Both the position numbers and the translations under genes were made by a program. From contig NZ_PVTI01000016.1 in the NCBI RefSeq assembly GCF_003002895.1, positions 1 through 64,000 of the forward strand: a stretch of 64,000 nt of DNA, read 5' to 3'. Below the pieces are notes generated by a model that saw only the letters and a list, made by a program, of their open reading frames with translations, was not told the DNA's origin and did not search any database. This document shows positions 17,212 through 26,350 of this stretch, one piece after another; the first letter of the stretch is position 1, and every line of letters starts with the position of its first letter. Origin of the DNA: Knoellia remsis (GTDB lineage Bacteria > Actinomycetota > Actinomycetes > Actinomycetales > Dermatophilaceae).

Positions 17212-17913
17212 ATGAGTGAGCTTCTCGCCGGACGGCTGCCCGAGCGTGCCTTCGCCGGGGTGCTCTTCGACATGGACGGCACCCTCATCGACTCCATCGC
17301 GGCGGTCGAGCGGTCGTGGCTGCTGTGGACGCAGGAGTACGGCGTCGACCCGCTGCTGCTCCGGGGCACCCACGGTCAGACGGCCCGCAACACGATCGCC
17401 ATCGTCATGGCCGATCGCACCGAGGACGAGCGCGGAGCCGCACACATCCGCATCCGTGAGATCGAGGTCGCCGACACCGAGGGCATCGTCGTCCTGCCCG
17501 GCGCTCGCGAGGCGCTGGAGAGTCTCGACGAGCTCGGGGTGCCGCACGCGATCGTCACGTCGGGGGAGCGTGCGCTCGCGGAGGCGCGCATCGCCGCGAC
17601 TGGTCTGCCTCGCCCGTCGGTCATCGTCACCGCGAGCGACGTCGCGCACGGCAAGCCGGGTCCTGAGCCGTATGAGCGCGGCGCCGAGCTCCTGGGTCTG
17701 TCACCCGCCGACTGCCTCGTCGTCGAGGACGCCGTCGCCGGGCTGGTGTCGGCGCGGACGGCCGGTGCGGGCGGGAGGCTCGCGGTCACCGGCACGACCC
17801 CGGTCGAGGAGCTCGCCCCCGAGGCCGATGGCGTCGTGGCAGGGCTGGCGGACGTCGAGTTCGTCGCCGACCCGTCGACTCCGGGGGTGCGGTTGCGGCT
17901 GTCGCGCGGTTGA
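17212..17913 (+). CDS. HAD-superfamily hydrolase (sugar phosphatase-like)
   Basis: 233-aa HAD subfamily IA phosphatase: motif I FDMDGTLIDS, motif II TSGE region, motif III lysine in HGKPGPEPYERGAELLG, motif IV VVEDAVAGLVSARTAG. Sequence pattern is that of mannitol-1-/sugar-phosphatases and phosphoglycolate phosphatases. The probable substrate is a sugar phosphate, inferred from family. Leaderless start at 17212. Confidence 0.9.
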   Translation: MSELLAGRLPERAFAGVLFDMDGTLIDSIAAVERSWLLWTQEYGVDPLLLRGTHGQTARNTIAIVMADRTEDERGAAHIRIREIEVADTEGIVVLPGAREALESLDELGVPHAIVTSGERALAEARIAATGLPRPSVIVTASDVAHGKPGPEPYERGAELLGLSPADCLVVEDAVAGLVSARTAGAGGRLAVTGTTPVEELAPEADGVVAGLADVEFVADPSTPGVRLRLSRG

Positions 17914-17959
17914 CGGTTTGACGGGGTTCACGGGGTGGACGGCCGCTAGGTTGAACCGC

Positions 17960-19612
17960 ATGGACGCTGACGCCCTTGTCGTCGGGGCCGGCCTCGCCGG
18001 TCTCGTCGCCGCCAACGAGCTCGCCGACGCCGGACGCTCCGTCGTCCTCCTCGACCAGGAGAGCGAGGCGAACCTTGGCGGCCAGGCGTGGTGGAGCTTC
18101 GGTGGCCTGTTCCTCGTCGACAGCCCCGAGCAGCGACGGATGGGCATCAAGGACTCGCTGGAGCTCGCCTGGCAGGACTGGGAAGGCACGGCCGGGTGGG
18201 ACCGCGACACGGACCACTGGGGGCGGCAGTGGGGGCGCGCCTACGTTGAGTGGGCGGCGGGTGAGAAGCGGGAATGGTTGCGGCAGTTCGGGATTCGGTT
18301 CTTCCCGGTCGTGGGCTGGGCCGAGCGCGGGGACGGCCGCGCCGGAGGTCACGGCAACTCGGTGCCGCGGTTCCACATCCCGTGGGGGACGGGGACCGGG
18401 GTCGTGTCGCCGTTCATCGAACGGGTCCGCGAGCACATCGCCAGCGGCCGTGTCAGCTATCGCCCACGGCACCGCGTCGACGAGCTCGTGACGAGCGGCG
18501 GAGCCGTCACCGGCGTGCGCGGCTCCGTGCTCGCGCCCGACGACGGGGAACGTGGCGTCGCGTCGAACCGTGACGTCGTCGGCGACTTCGAGCTCGGCGC
18601 CGAGCGGGTCATCGTCACGAGCGGTGGCATCGGCGGCAACCACGACCTCGTCCGCGCCAACTGGCCCGACCGCCTCGGGAAGGCGCCGGACCACATGATC
18701 ACGGGCGTGCCGGCATACGTCGACGGACGCATGATCGCGATCACCGAGGCCGCGGGCGGCACGGTCGTCAACCGGGACCGCATGTGGCACTACGTCGAGG
18801 GCATCAACAACTGGAACCCGGTGTGGCCGAGCCACGCCATCCGCATCCTGCCGGGGCCGTCGTCGCTGTGGTTCGACGGCAACGGTGACCGGCTGCCGCC
18901 GCCCCTCTTCCCCGGGTTCGACACGCTCGGCACGCTCGCGCACCTGCGGCAGACGGGACACGACCACTCGTGGTTCATCACCAACCACGCGCTCGTCGGC
19001 AAGGAGTTCGCACTCTCGGGCAGCGAGCAGAACCTCGACCTCACCGAACGGCTCTACCGCGACGTCCTCAAGCGGCCGATCACGCCGGTGCCCCCGGCCG
19101 TCCAGGCATTCCTCGACCACGGCGTCGACTTCGTCCAGGCACCGACGTTGCGCGAGCTCGTCGACGGGATGAACGCGCTCACGCCCGACGCTCCGGTGGA
19201 CTTCGCGCACATCGAGCGGCAGGTGCTCGAACGTGACCGGCAGGTGGCGAACCCGTTCACCAAGGACGCCCAGGTGGCGGCGATCCACGTCGCACGCAGC
19301 TACCGCGGCGACCGGCTCACCAAGCGCGCCTTCCCGCCGCACCCGATCCTCGACCCCAAGCGCGGACCGCTCGTCGCGGTGCGGCTCAACATCCTCACCC
19401 GCAAGTCTCTCGGTGGGCTGCAGACCGACCTCGACTCACGGGTCATCGGCACCGACGGCGCGCCCGTGCCGGGCCTGTATGCCGCGGGTGAGGTCGCAGG
19501 GTTCGGCGGCGGTGGCGTGCACGGATACCGTTCTCTCGAGGGCACGTTCGTGGGAGGGTGCCTGTTCTCCGGCCGCGCCGCGGGACGCGCGGCAGCCCGC
19601 GAAGCCAGCTGA
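17960..19612 (+). CDS. FAD-binding dehydrogenase (fumarate reductase/KstD-like flavoprotein)
   Basis: 550 aa flavoprotein with an N-terminal dinucleotide motif VVGAGLAGLVAANELADAG, a second FAD segment VTSGGIGG, and C-terminal LYAAGEVAGFGGGGVHGYRSLEG contacting the flavin. Closest in pattern to the actinobacterial FAD-binding dehydrogenases related to 3-ketosteroid dehydrogenase and fumarate reductase; the substrate is unknown. TAGGTT (17947-17952) lies 7 nt before ATG, a leaderless promoter pattern. The last codons and stop are part of a 26-bp tandem repeat. Confidence 0.88.
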   Translation: MDADALVVGAGLAGLVAANELADAGRSVVLLDQESEANLGGQAWWSFGGLFLVDSPEQRRMGIKDSLELAWQDWEGTAGWDRDTDHWGRQWGRAYVEWAAGEKREWLRQFGIRFFPVVGWAERGDGRAGGHGNSVPRFHIPWGTGTGVVSPFIERVREHIASGRVSYRPRHRVDELVTSGGAVTGVRGSVLAPDDGERGVASNRDVVGDFELGAERVIVTSGGIGGNHDLVRANWPDRLGKAPDHMITGVPAYVDGRMIAITEAAGGTVVNRDRMWHYVEGINNWNPVWPSHAIRILPGPSSLWFDGNGDRLPPPLFPGFDTLGTLAHLRQTGHDHSWFITNHALVGKEFALSGSEQNLDLTERLYRDVLKRPITPVPPAVQAFLDHGVDFVQAPTLRELVDGMNALTPDAPVDFAHIERQVLERDRQVANPFTKDAQVAAIHVARSYRGDRLTKRAFPPHPILDPKRGPLVAVRLNILTRKSLGGLQTDLDSRVIGTDGAPVPGLYAAGEVAGFGGGGVHGYRSLEGTFVGGCLFSGRAAGRAAAREAS

Positions 19613-19675
19613 CCGGCATACGACGCGAAGCCAGCTGACCGGCATACGGCGCGAAGCCGGTTGACCGGCGGACAT
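19598..19675. repeat. Three 26-bp tandem repeats across the end of the FAD dehydrogenase gene
   Basis: GCGAAG starts at 19599, 19625 and 19651 (period 26); the unit reads GCGAAGCCAGCTGACCGGCA plus TACG. The first copy encodes the last residues and TGA stop of the upstream gene; the third has diverged. Confidence 0.75.
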
Positions 19676-19678
19676 CGG

Positions 19679-20614
19679 TCAGAGGTTCATGCGGGCGGCG
19701 AGTGTGTTGCGCTTGTCCTCGAACCGGCCGGCCTTGGTGTCGAGATCGCCCATGAGCGCGTCGAGCTCCAGGCGCGCCTGCTCGCCCTCGGCGGTGAGGT
19801 TCTCGAGGTCCCACACCTTCCAGAACCGCAGCACCGGCGCGACGACGTCGTCACGGTGCTGGCGCAGGTCGTAGATCCCGGCGACGGCCATCTCGACGGC
19901 CTTGCGCTGGAAACCGGGGATGTCGGTGCCGGGCATCTGGAAGCCCTTGACGACGTCGCGGATCGCCATCATCGAGCTGCTCGGGTCGAGCTCGATCGCC
20001 GCCTTGAGCAGGTTGCGGTAGAAGATCATGTGCAGGTTCTCGTCGGCCGCGATCCGCGCGAGCAGCTGGTCGCACATCGGGTCGTTCGTGAACCGGCCGG
20101 TGTTGCGGTGCGACACCCGCGTCGCGAGCTCCTGGAACGACACGTAGGCGAGCGAGTGCAGCAGCTCACCACTGTGCGCCGACTCGTAGCCGGTCGACAT
20201 GTGCGTCATCCGGAAGTCTTCGAGGGCCTTCGGGTCGACCATGCGTTTGACGAGCATGTAGTCGCGCATCGCGATGCCGTGCCGCCCCTCCTCGGCGGTC
20301 CACCGGTGCACCCATTCGCCCCACGCGTCGTCGCGGCCGAAGATCAGCGCGATCTCGTGGTGGTAGCTCGGCAGGTTGTCCTCGGTGAGGAGGTTGACGA
20401 TGAGGGCGCTGCGAGCGACGTCGGAGACGTCGGCGTCGTCGGTGCTCCACGCCTCGCCGCCCATGAGCCCGTCGAAGTTGCGGCCGTCGCTCCACGGGAT
20501 GAACTCGTGGGGGTACCACTCCTTCGCGACGCCGAGGTGGCGGTTGAGCTCGCCCTCGACGACCTGGTTGAGCTCGCGCAGCAGGTCGGTCTGGCTCCAC
20601 GTCGTGGCCGTCAT
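19679..20614 (-). CDS. desA: Acyl-[acyl-carrier-protein] desaturase
   Basis: 311-aa soluble diiron desaturase that would insert a double bond into acyl-ACP. Diiron ligands: E in TEDNLPSYHHEI, EEGRH (EEGRHGIAMRDYM), the later E and EENLH-type motif in DENLHMIFYR. The start is MTATTWSQTD at 20614. TAGGTT is 7 nt upstream and lies inside a palindrome, so it appears leaderless and repressed by a TetR-type factor. Family is close to mycobacterial DesA1/DesA2. Confidence 0.92.
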   Translation of the reverse strand: MTATTWSQTDLLRELNQVVEGELNRHLGVAKEWYPHEFIPWSDGRNFDGLMGGEAWSTDDADVSDVARSALIVNLLTEDNLPSYHHEIALIFGRDDAWGEWVHRWTAEEGRHGIAMRDYMLVKRMVDPKALEDFRMTHMSTGYESAHSGELLHSLAYVSFQELATRVSHRNTGRFTNDPMCDQLLARIAADENLHMIFYRNLLKAAIELDPSSSMMAIRDVVKGFQMPGTDIPGFQRKAVEMAVAGIYDLRQHRDDVVAPVLRFWKVWDLENLTAEGEQARLELDALMGDLDTKAGRFEDKRNTLAARMNL

Positions 20615-20621
20615 GCTCCGC

Positions 20622-20641
20622 AACCTACGCTTCCGTAGGTT
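20622..20641. promoter_or_regulatory. Palindromic operator overlapping the desaturase promoter
   Basis: AACCTACG, CTTC, CGTAGGTT: perfect 8-bp arms with a 4-bp centre, 8 nt from the desaturase start. On the coding strand the second arm contains the -10 hexamer TAGGTT. This geometry is typical for TetR-type control of fatty-acid genes (compare mycobacterial desaturase regulators); the regulator itself is not in the window. Confidence 0.65.
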
Positions 20642-20674
20642 TGCCGGTCCAGTTACCCGCGAGTGTTCACACGT

Positions 20675-20740
20675 TCCACTGATTGCCCGTTGTGGTTCGT
20701 CGGAGCGCAGCGACGCGAACCACAACGGGCAATCAGTGGA
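20675..20740. repeat. Modular palindrome (CACTGATTGCC head) after BNR gene
   Basis: Perfect 25-bp arms (20675-20699 and 20716-20740) around a 16-nt loop; outer arm CCACTGATTGCC, inner arm CGTTGTGGTTCG. It directly abuts the stop codon of the BNR gene. It could terminate transcription, though there is no U-tract. Confidence 0.8.
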
Positions 20741-21844
20741 TCAGAGAGTGCCGACGCGACCCTTGCCGCCGGCCGCCCAGCAGGCACCGTCGTTCGTGCA
20801 GTCGAGGGTGTGGAAGCCGACGTCGCTGAACCGGGTCCAGCTCGCGCCGCCGTCCGTGGAGACGCTGCTGCCGCCGACCGGTCCGGCCTCGCCGACGACG
20901 ACGAGCCAACGGCGCAGGTATGCCGCGTCCTCGCCGAGGTGGGTGAGGTCGCCTCCGCTGGTCCACGTCCGTCCGCCGTCGCGGGTCACGCCGACCGCGT
21001 CGACGCCGTCGGTCGGCGCGGCGAAGTCGCCACCGACCGCCACGCCCGTGCGCGGGTTGTCGAAGGCCAGGGCGAACACGCCCGCGGCCTCGCCGGCCGG
21101 GATGGTCGAGTCGGTCGCCGTCCACGTGAGGCCGCCGTCGTCCGACCGGAAGACGCGCGACTGGGCGCCGCCGCTGCCGAACCAGGCGGTGCTGCCGCTG
21201 ATCGTCAGGCAGTCGCCGCTCGCGGAGAAGTTCGCCTCCCCGGTCGAGTCGGGCATGCCCGCGTCGGGCAGGACCTGCCACGTCTCGCCGCCGTCGTCGG
21301 TCGCGGCGATGCGGAACTTGCCGTCGACCGGGTCGCTCACGGCCAGACCGCGCCGGCCGCCAGGGTAGAAGTCCATGCAGTTGTAGAACCCCGTCGGCGC
21401 CGTGTTGCGGAACGTCTCGGTCCACGTCGCGCCGCCGTCGGTCGTCCGGTAGATCCGCGACGCCTCGCCCTCGCCGATCGCGAGGACCGACGCGGTGCGG
21501 GCATCGCGCGCCTCGACGTCACGGAAGTTCAGGCCCTCGCTCCCGGGCGGGCTGACGTCCTGCCACGTGTCGCCGCCATCGGTCGTGAGGTAGACGCGGG
21601 CTGCGCCACCGGTGACGCTCGCGCCGCTCACCCAGGCGGTGTCGCGGTCGACAGCGTCGAGTCCGCGGAAGCTCTGGTCGGCGTCGACGGTCTGCACCGA
21701 CCACTCGAGCGCGGCCGGGTCCGGGGGTGCGGCGTTCGCGACCGGTGTGGCCGCGAAGGAGGCCGACAGCGCGAGCAGCGCGGCGGCATACAGGGAAGCA
21801 GTGACGGGGCGGCGAGGTGTGCGCATCCCTGCACTGTGCCGCAT
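20741..21844 (-). CDS. Secreted BNR/sialidase-like beta-propeller protein
   Basis: 367 aa, signal peptide (RRPVTASLYAAALLALSASF) with cleavage near VANA, then repeated Asp-box units (TTDGGDTWQDV, TTDGGATWTE, DDGGETWQV, DDGGLTWTAT, RDGGRTWTSG, STDGGASWTRF), i.e. a YCF48/exo-sialidase-like propeller. No catalytic sialidase residues can be assigned, so binding or structural role is as likely. The ATG at 21844 overlaps the bpa stop (TGATG), implying translational coupling; an internal ATG at 21826 is an alternative. Confidence 0.82.
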   Translation of the reverse strand: MRHSAGMRTPRRPVTASLYAAALLALSASFAATPVANAAPPDPAALEWSVQTVDADQSFRGLDAVDRDTAWVSGASVTGGAARVYLTTDGGDTWQDVSPPGSEGLNFRDVEARDARTASVLAIGEGEASRIYRTTDGGATWTETFRNTAPTGFYNCMDFYPGGRRGLAVSDPVDGKFRIAATDDGGETWQVLPDAGMPDSTGEANFSASGDCLTISGSTAWFGSGGAQSRVFRSDDGGLTWTATDSTIPAGEAAGVFALAFDNPRTGVAVGGDFAAPTDGVDAVGVTRDGGRTWTSGGDLTHLGEDAAYLRRWLVVVGEAGPVGGSSVSTDGGASWTRFSDVGFHTLDCTNDGACWAAGGKGRVGTL

Positions 21845-22572
21845 CAGAGGTACTGACCGGTGCCTTCCGACGGGCCATTGTGGGCTGGTCCCCCGGGCAT
21901 TCCCGGTATGCCGGGTGCGCCGGTCCCGGGACCGCCGGGCCCTGCGGGCCCACCCGGCTGCTGGCCGGCCTGGGGGTGGCCGGGCGGGAGCGCGCGCATC
22001 TGCTGCAGTTGTGCCTGGGCCGCCATCTGCTGGGCGACGAGCGCGGTCTGGATTCCCTGGAAGAGACCCTCGAGCCAGCCGACGAGCTGGGCCTGGGCGA
22101 TGCGCAGCTCGGCATCGGACGGGTTCTGGTCAGACTTGAACGGAGCGACGAGCCGGTCGAGCTCCTCGTCGAGCTCGGGGGCGAGGCCGTCCTTGAGCTC
22201 GGCAAGGGCCTTGTCGTGGATCTCGGCGAGACGCGCGCGGCCGGCCTCGTCGAGGGGGGCGCTGCGGACCTCCTCGAGGAGCTGCTTGACCATCGAGCCG
22301 ATCCGCATGACCTTGGCCGGCTGCTCGACGAGCTCGGCGGGGTTCTGGTTCGGGCGGTCCGTGTCGCCGTCGTCGCTCGTGCTCGGCGGCTCGGCAACCC
22401 CCATGCCCTCGGGGGTGACGACGACGACGCGGTCGTCCCCGGAGCGGTCGGGCGCCTCGTCGCGCTGCTGCGGTTGCTGTCGCTGAGGCGGTTGCTGCTG
22501 CGCGGCGTCGGTCTCGGACTGGCTGGGCTCTGGCATGTCACGGGGCTCCGGGGTCGACTGCTGATCGCTCAT
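21844..22572 (-). CDS. bpa: Bacterial proteasome activator
   Basis: 242 aa. The core helical domain (about 70-185, AELVEQPAKVMRIGSMVKQL... WLEGLFQGIQTALVAQQ) and the exact C-terminal GQYL motif identify Bpa (PafE), the ATP-independent ring that opens the 20S proteasome gate. The N-terminal 65 residues are Gln/Pro-rich and disordered, as is the Gly/Pro-rich tail before GQYL. Start MSDQQST at 22572; MGD at 22581 is possible. It shows that this organism has a Pup-type proteasome. Partner genes are not in the window. Confidence 0.92.
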   Translation of the reverse strand: MSDQQSTPEPRDMPEPSQSETDAAQQQPPQRQQPQQRDEAPDRSGDDRVVVVTPEGMGVAEPPSTSDDGDTDRPNQNPAELVEQPAKVMRIGSMVKQLLEEVRSAPLDEAGRARLAEIHDKALAELKDGLAPELDEELDRLVAPFKSDQNPSDAELRIAQAQLVGWLEGLFQGIQTALVAQQMAAQAQLQQMRALPPGHPQAGQQPGGPAGPGGPGTGAPGIPGMPGGPAHNGPSEGTGQYL

Positions 22573-22604
22573 GTCACCCATCCTGCCCCACCCACCCCTC
22601 TCCC

Positions 22605-22664
22605 ACTTATTGCGCACAGTTCGCCTGCGAACGCCGTCGAGCATGCGAACTGTGCGCAATCAGT
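22605..22664. repeat. Modular palindrome (ACTTATTGCGCA head), first of a pair
   Basis: Arms 22605-22624 and 22645-22664 (ACTTATTGCGCACAGTTCGC and its near-perfect complement ending CAATCAGT) around a 20-nt loop; lies 33 bp upstream of bpa. Confidence 0.8.
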
Positions 22665-22666
22665 CC

Positions 22667-22717
22667 GACCTATTGCGCGGACGTCGCACGGGGAGATGCG
22701 AACTGTGCGCAATCAGT
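22667..22717. repeat. Modular palindrome, second of a pair
   Basis: Left arm GACCTATTGCGC is degenerate; the right arm (22698-22717) repeats the first element's right arm exactly 53 bp downstream and includes the TGA stop of the MDMPI-like gene. Confidence 0.7.
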
Positions 22718-23294
22718 CGTCGGTGGGGGGAGTCCACTGGGGGTCGCGGCCGATGAAGCCCATGAGCCGGTCGGTGACGTCGGCGTCCTCCGGTACGGGG
22801 ATGCGCGGGCCGTACTGGCCGGAGGCGCGCAGCGCCTCGTCGTAGGACTCCATGCCCTCGAGCAGGCGTCGCGCGAAGTCCGCGTCGAGCCGGTCCGGCT
22901 GGCCCGTCGCGCGGGCGAGGTCCCACGTGTGCATGAAGACGTCAGCCGTGTAGAACCGGTCGATCGCCTGACCCAGCGGGACGGTCCCGATGTTGGGGTT
23001 GTCGAGGCGGCGACCTTCGGTCGTGGGGTCGTCGAGCAGGGCCTGCACGGCGCGCGCGTGCTCCTGCCATGCGGCGACGGGGTCGTCGTCGACCGAGGGC
23101 ACGGACGGGAGCTCGACGCCGGCACCGGAGCGCAGCAGGGCAGGCAGCCACTCGACGAGGTGGCGCACGACGTCGCGTGCCGCCCAGTCGTCGACAGGCG
23201 AGGGAGCATCCCAATCAGACACTCCGACAACGGTTTTCGTGAAGGTGGCCGCGATGGCACGGTGGCGTTCAGCCGGCAGGGGAGAGAACGGCAT
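22713..23294 (-). CDS. TIGR03086-like DinB/MDMPI metal-binding protein
   Basis: 193 aa, a four-helix bundle of the maleylpyruvate isomerase/DinB type used with mycothiol in actinobacteria. Metal-ligand histidines: DVVRHLVEW (about residue 45) and DVFMHTWDLARATGQ (about 130). The ATG at 23294 (MPFSPLPAERH) is preferred to a TTG nine codons upstream. Reaction unknown; related enzymes transfer or use mycothiol. Confidence 0.8.
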   Translation of the reverse strand: MPFSPLPAERHRAIAATFTKTVVGVSDWDAPSPVDDWAARDVVRHLVEWLPALLRSGAGVELPSVPSVDDDPVAAWQEHARAVQALLDDPTTEGRRLDNPNIGTVPLGQAIDRFYTADVFMHTWDLARATGQPDRLDADFARRLLEGMESYDEALRASGQYGPRIPVPEDADVTDRLMGFIGRDPQWTPPTDD

Positions 23295-23336
23295 ACGCGA
23301 GATTGTCTCAGGGGAAACCAAGTGTCGTCCGGCGAA

Positions 23337-26291
23337 TCACGCAGTTCGCCGGGTGGCGTCCGGAGCCTTCCGTATGCCGGCCGCGGCCAGTCCCGCGGAG
23401 ATCGTCGCCGCGGCGAGAACGAAGCCGACGATGGTGAGCCACGGGATGACGATGACGGGGTCGCCCACCCGACCCATGCCGGTCACGGGGTCGAAGCTCT
23501 GCGCGGTGAGCGGGTAGGTCAACGCCAGACCGGGCAGGATCCCGACCGCCACCCCGAGAACTGCCCCGACGAGGGTGAGGACGAGCGCCTGCGCACCGGC
23601 CATGACCCGGCGGGTGCCGCGGCCTGAGCCGAGGGCCGCCAGGGTCGCCTGGTCCTTCTCCTGCTCGGCGAGCGTGAGCGCGGTCGAGGTGAGGGTCGTG
23701 ACGAGGAGGATGAGGAGGAAGACACCGAGGAGGGCGGCGATGATCGCGCCGAGGGGGTTGTCGAAGCCGCGCTCGAGCTCGATCCACAGGTCGTCGGCGA
23801 TGACGAAGCGCAGCCGGCTGACGAGATCCGGGCTCATCGCGCCATCGGGGGTGCGCAGCAGGAGGCGGTCGGTGATGGTCGCGATGTCGTGCTCGGCGGC
23901 GAGCTGCGTGGGGAGGAGCATGACCGAGCCGACCAGGGCGCCGGCCGTCTGCTTGGTCATCGGGACCTCGACCGCCGGGACCTCGAAGGTGCGGACGTTG
24001 GTGATGCTGGCTTGTGCGGGGTCGAAGCCGCCGCTCTGGCGGGCCACCGGGTCGATGCGTTCGGTGCCCCTCATCATCGTGGCGGTGCCGGCGGTCAGGA
24101 CGCTGGGCTGGCCGGCGGCGCGACCGATGACCGCCTTGCCGTCCCGCGCGGCGGCCGCCTGGTCACGTAGCCCGATCGCGTCGAGCCGGCGCGCGATCTC
24201 GGCGGCGGGCAGGACGCGGATCGCCGCGCTGTTGCCCGTGCCGTCGGTGCCGATCCGCAGACACGGGTCGAGGGGGGACTCCTCGTTCGTGACGAAGCCA
24301 CCCCCGCCGGTCACGGCCTCCAGCGGCCGACATCCGGGCGGGACGACGTTGACGTGGTTGGCGTCGTAGGGCTTCGTGGGTATGCCGCCCGTGCCCTCCA
24401 TCATCGGGTCGTTGCGGAAGAGGGCTGCTGCCGGTGTGACGACAAGGTCGGGCTGCACGCCGAGCAACGCCGTACGGATGCGGGCCACCTCGCCCGCAAG
24501 ATTCATTCCGGAGAGCGTCGCCTCGCCCTCGAGGTTCGTTGCGAGGTACTCACGACGGTTCTGCTCGGTGTCGCTCGACGTGGAGATGAGCACCATGGTG
24601 AGCACCGCGACCGCGGCCAGCACCGCGGAGATCGCGGGGACACTGCGGGAACGCTGACGGCCGGCATCGCGGGTCGCCATGCGCAGGGCGACGGGGAGGC
24701 GCGCCCCCAGACGGGAGACGGCGACGAGCAGCACCGGAGTGAGCATGATCGCGCCGACGACGAGGGCGATCGCACCGAGCGCCGTCCGCACCTCCATGCC
24801 GGCCGCGCCCTGGGCGCCCTTGCGCGCGCTGTCGAGCAGGAGGACTCCGCCACCCACACCCGTGATGAGTCCGACGCCGAACACCACGGGGCTGGGGCGG
24901 GGTGAGACGTTCTGGCCCTTCATGACGCCGACGATGTCGAGCCGGCCGAGGCGGCGGGCCGGCAGCAGCGCGGCGATGACGGTGCTCACCATGGCGGCCG
25001 CGGTGATGAACGCGACGGGGAGCCACGGCACGTCGAACGGTCCACCGCCGCCGAAGAAGGCGCCGATCCACGGGTTGAGGTCGGCACCGAACCGCTGACC
25101 GACCCAGACGAGTCCGACCCCGAGCGCCGCCCCGGCGAGCGCCGACGTCACTCCGAGGACCACGGCCTGGGCGAGGACGGTTCGCCGGAGCTGTGCGGTC
25201 GTCGCCCCGTTGCTCGCCGAGAGGGCGAGGGTGCGTCGCTGCCGGGCTGCGCTCACGGCAAATGCGGGACCGACGAGGAGCGTCGTCATGACGAGGAGGA
25301 TGACGCCGCCGATCCCGACGATGTTGCGCAGCTGCGTTGCCTCGTAGTCCTGAATGCCCCGGAGCTCGGCGGGCAGCTCCGACTCCGGCGGCGGGTTGCG
25401 CATCGCCTCGGCCGAGAACACCTGGAGGCCGTAGGTGTTGAGCTCACGAACCTGCGACCACGGCATCGGTGCGTCGTCGAGCAGGATCCAGCCGGACTCG
25501 CCGGCTCCGTCGGACACCGGTGTCATCGTCACGAGGTCCGCGACGCCGTTCCACGCGCCGGGCATCGTGGTCGTGCCGACGATGGTGAGCGTGACGTCCT
25601 TGTCTCCCGCGCTGACGCGCACCGTCCCGTCGCGACCGATGCCGCGCGCTCGCGCGCCGGTCGACACCATCGCCTCCGAGGCCGTGGCCGGCCAGCGTCC
25701 GTCGACGAGCTCGAGGCGTTCGCCCAGACCGGCCCGGCCGTCGAGAGCGAGGGTCTCGAGGTTGGAGCGGCGGCCGTCGACTCGGAAGGTGACGGCATTG
25801 CGTAACCAAGGGATCGCCCGCGTCCCGGTGAGCGCCCCGATCGCGTCCGCGTTGTCGAACGCCGAAGCCGCGGCATCGAACCCCGGGATCGGCTTCGCGG
25901 CGACCTCCGACTCGCCACCGCCGACGTCTGGCGCCACCCCGTGGAAGACCGCCCGTGGCGCGGGAGGATTCGTCACCATGGCCACGCCGTCGCCCATGAG
26001 GGAGGGGATGTACTCAGCCCCAGTGATCCGTTCCGTCTGGAACAGGGTCAGTCCGGCCGTGAGCAGCATCGTCGGGAGCGCGACCATGAGCACGATGAGC
26101 AGGCTGCGGCCCTTGTGCCGGCGCACGTCCCGCCGCGCCATCCGCAGCGACACCGCCCAGCTGCTCGCGAACCGCCCCCACGACGAACGGCGCGGCGCGG
26201 GCGGGACGTCCGCGGACGGCATACCGGCATCGACCGAGGCGGCGGGGGGCTGGGCCCCTGATCCCGCCCCCCGCCTGGTCTCGGTGGTCAT
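23337..26291 (-). CDS. FtsX-type ABC transporter permease
   Basis: 984-aa inner-membrane permease with two FtsX halves (about ten hydrophobic segments): an N-terminal segment SLLIVLMVALPTMLLTAGL, a large extracytoplasmic domain, a central cluster of three (about 340-470), a second large external domain and three C-terminal segments. MacB-like lipoprotein/lipid or peptide export is the usual role. Start MTTETRR at 26291, with GGGAGCGCGGCG upstream; this start region is triplicated. Works with the ATPase encoded just upstream. Confidence 0.9.
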   Translation of the reverse strand: MTTETRRGAGSGAQPPAASVDAGMPSADVPPAPRRSSWGRFASSWAVSLRMARRDVRRHKGRSLLIVLMVALPTMLLTAGLTLFQTERITGAEYIPSLMGDGVAMVTNPPAPRAVFHGVAPDVGGGESEVAAKPIPGFDAAASAFDNADAIGALTGTRAIPWLRNAVTFRVDGRRSNLETLALDGRAGLGERLELVDGRWPATASEAMVSTGARARGIGRDGTVRVSAGDKDVTLTIVGTTTMPGAWNGVADLVTMTPVSDGAGESGWILLDDAPMPWSQVRELNTYGLQVFSAEAMRNPPPESELPAELRGIQDYEATQLRNIVGIGGVILLVMTTLLVGPAFAVSAARQRRTLALSASNGATTAQLRRTVLAQAVVLGVTSALAGAALGVGLVWVGQRFGADLNPWIGAFFGGGGPFDVPWLPVAFITAAAMVSTVIAALLPARRLGRLDIVGVMKGQNVSPRPSPVVFGVGLITGVGGGVLLLDSARKGAQGAAGMEVRTALGAIALVVGAIMLTPVLLVAVSRLGARLPVALRMATRDAGRQRSRSVPAISAVLAAVAVLTMVLISTSSDTEQNRREYLATNLEGEATLSGMNLAGEVARIRTALLGVQPDLVVTPAAALFRNDPMMEGTGGIPTKPYDANHVNVVPPGCRPLEAVTGGGGFVTNEESPLDPCLRIGTDGTGNSAAIRVLPAAEIARRLDAIGLRDQAAAARDGKAVIGRAAGQPSVLTAGTATMMRGTERIDPVARQSGGFDPAQASITNVRTFEVPAVEVPMTKQTAGALVGSVMLLPTQLAAEHDIATITDRLLLRTPDGAMSPDLVSRLRFVIADDLWIELERGFDNPLGAIIAALLGVFLLILLVTTLTSTALTLAEQEKDQATLAALGSGRGTRRVMAGAQALVLTLVGAVLGVAVGILPGLALTYPLTAQSFDPVTGMGRVGDPVIVIPWLTIVGFVLAAATISAGLAAAGIRKAPDATRRTA

Positions 26292-26350
26292 CGCCGCGCT
26301 CCCGCGCTCATCGCCGCACACCCGCGCTCATCGCCGCGCTCCCGCGTTCA
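26289..26350. repeat. Triplicated 20-bp translation start region (three mini-ORFs)
   Basis: Three 20-bp units (26289-26308, 26309-26328, 26329-26348), each holding GGAG..CGATGA on the minus strand. They create ATGs at 26351, 26331 and 26311 opening seven-codon ORFs (e.g. MNAGARR, MSAGVRR, MSAGARR), each ending in a TGA that overlaps the next ATG; the last TGA overlaps the permease ATG. Confidence 0.8.
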
